Below, piece by piece: positions 22,220 to 31,230 of a DNA stretch of 31,230 nt (its first letter is position 1; every line of letters starts with the position of its first letter). The stretch is from assembly GCA_003254885.1 (NCBI GenBank), contig QANT01007890.1, positions 1-31,230 on the forward strand. The letters run 5' to 3'. The notes under the pieces are model-generated. The model searched no databases. It had not been told where the DNA came from and was given only the letters and a program-made list of their open reading frames with translations. Made by a program: the position numbers and the translations under genes. This DNA is from Purshia tridentata (lineage: Eukaryota > Streptophyta > Magnoliopsida > Rosales > Rosaceae).

Positions 22220-23625
22220 CTATTTCTGTTCTCTCCGTCACGCTACAACTGAGCCAGATCTGACCCGATGGTGCTGTCAAGACTTGGAGGTCAGACAGTT
22301 TCATCATTGCCTTGGCAAAGTCTCGGCAGAACAAGATACATCAAAAGCATATGCTCTGACGAATTCCAATTTTCTTCCCTAGTCATCAGCTGCTGATCAG
22401 CAAAGATGATTCCTTTACCTTGCAAATGACTTTGGTAGTAATTCCTCATCGCACATAGTAATTCCTGCCTCTTCGGTTGTGGAATTTTTGTTGTGAGTCA
22501 TTTTGGAATAAAGATGGTGCTCTTGTTGATGACCCGAAGCCGTATTAAGAAGGACATTGTGCTGAAGCCAATACTGAGTGAGAGTGACTGCTATTTCATC
22601 TTGATCTCATGAGGTGAATCAATTCAAAATCCAAAGATGGGTCAGGCTCATTACTACCACTGAATTTGTAGAGACGGTCTTGGAAGAATTTGCAGTGAAG
22701 CACTCCAATGCTGTGAGAACCTGAAAACATAGAGAGAGAAGACGAACAATCATCTTAGTATCTTACTCTGAGAAGCAGATATCACTCTTAACAAGAAAGA
22801 AGAGAAACAACCACATTATGAGAACTTAACCAATTTATACAACTGGAACTAGAGAAAGGGCAGACACCTTACAAAGCAATGAGCAAAGTTTTTACAAAAT
22901 ATTCATATCAACCATACATAAAAGTTGGGAAATTATGATACTAGTGATATATGTACAAGATGAATGAACCCACCCAGTTGAAAAGAATTTACAACAATTA
23001 TAAAAGGAAAAGTTCACATCAAATGTCCTAACATGCAGCACTAATAATAATCAACAAGGATTAACAAAATCCTTTAGGTAACCCAAGAATTGGTAAACAA
23101 CATAGTAGAGTTGAATCTTATGTTTTTATGTTGTTTTGGTTTCAAAAAAAAGAAGAAAAGGTGGAAATTCAACTAAGCCAAGTGCATTGAAGGAATGGTT
23201 CTCTGAGTACCCAAATGGAGAATGAAACCTAAAGTGTAAGGTGAAGCATGAATATGTATACCAAAGAGGCTGACGGTGAAGGAAGCTCTTCTGTTGCGAG
23301 GTCCTGGAAAGAAAGAGTGATGTCTCTCCTCCTAGTGTGCACAGGATAGAAGGGGCCTGCAGCTTGAAATTCATGGACTCAAGAGTCAGGACTCAGTAAT
23401 CCACATTAAATGAACGTATGTTTGTGTGTGTGTGAGAGAGAGAGAGAGCGACAGAGGTGGGGTGGAATCAATTACCAGTGCAACACTATCTCTAACTGTA
23501 CGAGAAGCAACTCCAGGACATTCTTTTTCAAGCTTTGACTTACGGTGTCGATTACATCAACACCTTCCAAACTTTCATTAGGAGGAGACCAGTGGTGGTG
23601 GTCAATGGGGTCAACCGTAGACACA
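22220..23625 (-). pseudogene. Broken class III peroxidase gene (Peroxidase 48-like), 5'-truncated
   Basis: Peroxidase pieces lie in order on the reverse strand. (a) About 23620-23476: PPNESLEGVDVID, then after a frame change KSKLEKECPGVAS and RDSVAL, ending at a GT donor. (b) About 23362-23262: AGPFYPVHTRRRDITLSFQD with LATEELPSPSASL, ending at a GT donor. (c) From 22720, after an AG acceptor: GSHSIGVLHCKFFQDRLYKF with SGSNEPDPSLDFE, holding the proximal heme histidine motif, then LMRSR followed by TGA (22596-22598) where a Cys codon is expected. (d) About 22413-22384: GKGIIFADQQLM. (e) About 22325-22215, in another frame: DFAKAMMKLSDLQVLTAPSG. The exon with the distal His and the signal peptide are absent, as is most of the exon before (c). 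The premature stop and frame changes show it cannot make an active enzyme. Class III peroxidases are secreted heme enzymes of the cell wall. The subfamily is inferred. Confidence 0.85.
23423..23448. repeat. Compound (TG)n(AG)n microsatellite
   Basis: Six TG units (23423-23434) run directly into seven AG units (23435-23448), inside the first surviving intron of the peroxidase remnant. Confidence 0.9.
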
Positions 23626-24100
23626 AGTAATTAACACAACATTTATCTCTTTTGTTTTTATTTGAAGGAGAGGAAAGGGAATCTTTAAATTGTTGATATT
23701 TATAAACTGCAATTTTTTTGTTTCAAACTAATATATTGTTTTATTTCTAATAATTTAATTAATCAAATGTTATTTCACCGTTCTTCATAAAGAGGGGCAA
23801 CCTATTATATTAATACATTATATGCATAAAGATAAGTGGAAAACGGCATTGAGGCCTAACTTGTAGGAACCCGGTTGTAATTATAAAATTTCATATTGAG
23901 TATTGCAAGCCATGTGAAATATGTCACTTTCACAAAATCCATATACATTTTCTAAATGGATAAAGAGATCATTAACAAATAAAAAATAATGGGTACAAGA
24001 GATGAGAACTCAAAATGTTCAAACCGAAATTAAAACAAATTTTAGCCAATCCTTTGCCCCACCATGTCTTGGCCACTGCTGTCTGCAATTCCGCATGAAA
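23626..24100. other. 3' flank of the kinesin-13 gene
   Basis: The kinesin 3' UTR (reverse strand) must lie at the right of this AT-rich segment. I looked here for the missing 5' exons of the peroxidase and found none. Confidence 0.5.
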
Positions 24101-29043
<4,943 letters not shown>

Positions 29044-29348
29044 CTCTCTCTCAACCCGATCCAAATCTCAATCGGAACCTCCGATTACAAACTTAGATCG
29101 GAAGCTGAACCTCTTAAAGTACACCAAAAAATCTCGATCATTACTCACGCAACCGTAAGCTCCTTCTCATAGCTCGAAGCTTCTCCCCCACTCTTTTTTT
29201 TTTCTTACTTTTATTTCTTCTTTTTCAGGTGTACTCTGTAAGCTGGACTACAATGGAGGCTCGAGAGTAATCCAAAGTCCCAAACCAAAGAGCAAAGATA
29301 TAGCAGAAGAAAGGAGAAATGCTTTGAATTTTGAAGAAACAGAAGTGG

Positions 29349-29530
29349 CACGTGCGAGGGGGAGAATGGGCACGTGACGACGATTTTTCATTTCTAGGTG
29401 GGTCCTACGTTTTGTATTTGATGTCTTGGGCCCGTCCACACATGGCGGGGCCCGCCGGTCTTTTTCTAATTTATAATTTCTTGCGCGCTTGACCGGCTCA
29501 TTCAAATTCTGTGATGGCGGTGGCCACGTG
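29349..29530 (-). promoter_or_regulatory. Kinesin-13 promoter with three G-boxes
   Basis: CACGTG occurs at 29349-29354, 29371-29376 and 29525-29530, about 310-490 bases upstream of the kinesin ATG. The hexamer is palindromic, so orientation is not informative. bZIP and bHLH factors bind it, for example in light, ABA or brassinosteroid responses. The pyrimidine-rich block at about 29180-29230 may be leader sequence. The transcription start is not known. Confidence 0.5.
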
Positions 29531-30439
29531 TCGGAATCTGGGAAGCCCTTCGGTGGGTGAGGAATCGGACGGCGGAGTTTGAACAGTACTACCATCAAAG
29601 CCGGGCGGTAAATGCCTAATGCCTGGGACCTACCTGAGCCGTTTGGCGCAATTATGCCTTTGAACTGGTTTTTGTTTGGGCTTTTTGGGTTTGGTCTCTT
29701 CTCACTCTGTGAGGCATTTTCGTTTTTAGTTGGTGATGCCCAACCCAAAACAAATGGCAGGATTAAGGTGAATACTAATTGTGAGAACTTGTAATTTGTA
29801 AATGATGGATGTCCTGCATCAATGTTCATTCCCCCTTATTAGTAAATACAAAAATAAAAGAAACGAAATAAATCTCATTCATCAAGCATGTCCTAAATTT
29901 ATTCTCAAATAAAATGTTGTCCTTGTAATCAAAACTAATGCCTTACTTTTAAGTAATTTTCAAAATAGTTGAAATTGTGATTAAGAATAAAATGTAGGTG
30001 AGTGAGTATATGGGAAGAGACGGTCGGATTTAGCTTCTCTGCCTTTAAAAATGATGATGTTAACGGCTTTCATCAAATCTCATACACTCATACAAATTTA
30101 ACGACTTATTATTTATAGAAATATTAGTTGATGTGACAAGTTATATGTCGAATTTATATGAGTAGATTAAAGTTGTTGAAAGACACCGATAATACTATCT
30201 CTACGGACAGAAAAGCCAGATTTGAGACGCTAGTAATAACACTTCTCGACAAGGACAAGTTTATTGTCCTTTTGTTAATATCATCCTCTCATTAAAAATT
30301 TCAAAAGAGGAATGCTAGATGTCTTTTCTTTTATTATGTTCATTCGTAGTATAGTCTCATATTTGAAATCATTTATTTTTTAGATTACTTTTCAAAGATA
30401 ATTTCTACAAAAATTTGAATGAATAAAAAATTATTTAAT
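29531..30439. other. Intergenic region beyond the kinesin promoter
   Basis: This holds no convincing gene. A 193-codon open frame on the reverse strand (about 29248-29829) lacks any recognisable domain and crosses the G-box promoter; I treat it as chance. Sequence from about 29830 is AT-rich. Confidence 0.5.
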
Positions 30440-30487
30440 AATCTAACTATTATCATATAAATATATGATTGTGATAACAGTTAGATT
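30440..30487. repeat. 48-bp palindrome with hairpin potential
   Basis: AATCTAACT (30440-30448) pairs exactly with AGTTAGATT (30479-30487), and the inner TTATCA / TGATAA continue the stem around an AT-rich loop. It could be the core of a small foldback MITE. I see no target-site copies and no outer inverted ends. Confidence 0.6.
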
Positions 30488-30854
30488 TACCATTAATTAT
30501 TTGATAACAATTAAATGACTAAACAATTTTTATTTGCATAAATAATATTTAAAGAGTGATCTATAAAATAAATAGAAATTTAGGATTAAATACCAAGTTT
30601 CAATACTTTTTTACAAAATCAGTTTTGATCATAATTTTTAGGTTTGGCTACTAACTAATGAACTTGATTTTTAGAATAGGTCACAAATTTACAACTCATT
30701 TGTTTTCGGCTTTATTTGTTTGACAAATTTGCATTTGTATTATCCTTTGGCCCACATATGATGGGTCTTAGATAAAATTTATAAAGTTTTGATAAAATTG
30801 TCCTTCATACTTTTTTATTGTCTTATAAATTAGTTAATATAATCTCAACTTTAG

Positions 30855-31160
30855 TTTTAGTTGTGACTGTACGATACTCAACTTCAAATTTAGTTGTGAC
30901 TGAATGATAGTCACAGCTAAAATGTGATACAGTCATAATTAGGTTGTGACTGTATTGAAATTTTTTTAAAGAGAAATTGTATTACAATATAGTATAAATA
31001 GAGGTCAAATCAATACTTTTATTCAAAATAATACTTAGTATAGTGGTGAGAGTTATCTTTTTCAACTTACCAAGACAATCACAACTAAATTGTAGACAGT
31101 CACATTTAAGATGTGATTGGATTATTTTTTTTAGTTTTAATACAATATAATATAAATTAA
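30855..31160. repeat. Diverged repeat cluster built on TTAGTTGTGACTGTA
   Basis: Forward copies of the word occur at 30855-30871, 30889-30905 and 30939-30954. Inverted copies occur at 30910-30921, 30929-30941 and about 31079-31102. A longer unit (GTGACTGTATTGAAATTTTT, then an A/T stretch with TACAATATAGTATAAA) seems to recur about 165 bases later (TACAATATAATATAAA). This looks like a subterminal repeat zone of a transposon cut off by the window edge, or an old tandem duplication. Confidence 0.5.
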
Positions 31161-31178
31161 TGTAAGAGTATGGATGTA

Positions 31179-31196
31179 ATATATATATATATATAT
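31179..31196. repeat. (AT)n microsatellite
   Basis: About nine uninterrupted AT units lie near the right edge of the window, after the TTAGTTGTGACTGTA repeat cluster. Confidence 0.85.
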
Positions 31197-31230
31197 TATT
31201 GTAGTGGCATATGATGTAATATTTGTAAAT

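Noticed and set aside
29248-29829. 193-codon open frame on the reverse strand upstream of the kinesin gene
   Set aside because: No recognisable domain, composition shaped by a GC-rich promoter, and it overlaps the kinesin leader and all three G-boxes. It is most likely chance.

Overview
The window is plant nuclear DNA, almost certainly from a eudicot. The genes are split by many GT-AG introns, introns and intergenic DNA are AT-rich, and the proteins are typical plant orthologues: a plant kinesin-13, a plant-type PXA-PX-nexin C protein, cytosolic ribosomal protein eL37 and a CHL1/DDX11 helicase. Non-autonomous hAT-type transposons and short retroposons lie between genes. I cannot name the genus from sequence alone.

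Layout, left to right. (1) 216-1339: a non-autonomous hAT-like element with near-identical 8-bp target-site copies. (2) 2031-8545 (+): a 15-exon gene for a membrane-anchored sorting-nexin-like protein (1126 aa as I splice it), with a leader holding several short upstream ORFs. (3) 10546-11334 (-): RPL37, four coding exons, 95 aa, with telo-box and site II promoter words. (4) 11511-12930: intergenic DNA with a likely decayed element, a tRNA-derived SINE-like insertion, and E2F-type sites next to the following gene. (5) 13046-18242 (+): a 9-exon DDX11/CHL1-type iron-sulfur DNA helicase (917 aa), which needs one GC-AG intron to keep frame. (6) 18668-19617: a second, unrelated hAT-like element rich in GGCCC words. 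(7) 20976-21647 (+): an intronless gene for a 223-aa plant protein of uncertain function. (8) about 22220-23625 (-): a broken, 5'-truncated class III peroxidase gene. (9) 24101-29043 (-): a 12-exon kinesin-13 gene closest to KIN13B (703 or 704 aa through a tandem acceptor), with three G-boxes upstream. (10) 29531-31230: AT-rich DNA with a hairpin and a diverged repeat cluster.

The genes do not form a pathway. They look like unrelated, mostly housekeeping genes side by side, as expected in a plant chromosome arm. Exon joins of all four multi-exon genes were checked by hand: each sum of exon lengths is divisible by three and the joined proteins read through conserved motifs. I found no prokaryote-type defence system, CRISPR array, tRNA or rRNA gene, and no sign of a novel multi-gene system. 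The most useful non-obvious items are the peroxidase pseudogene, the GC-AG intron in the helicase, the NAGNAG acceptor in the kinesin and the paired hAT insertions.
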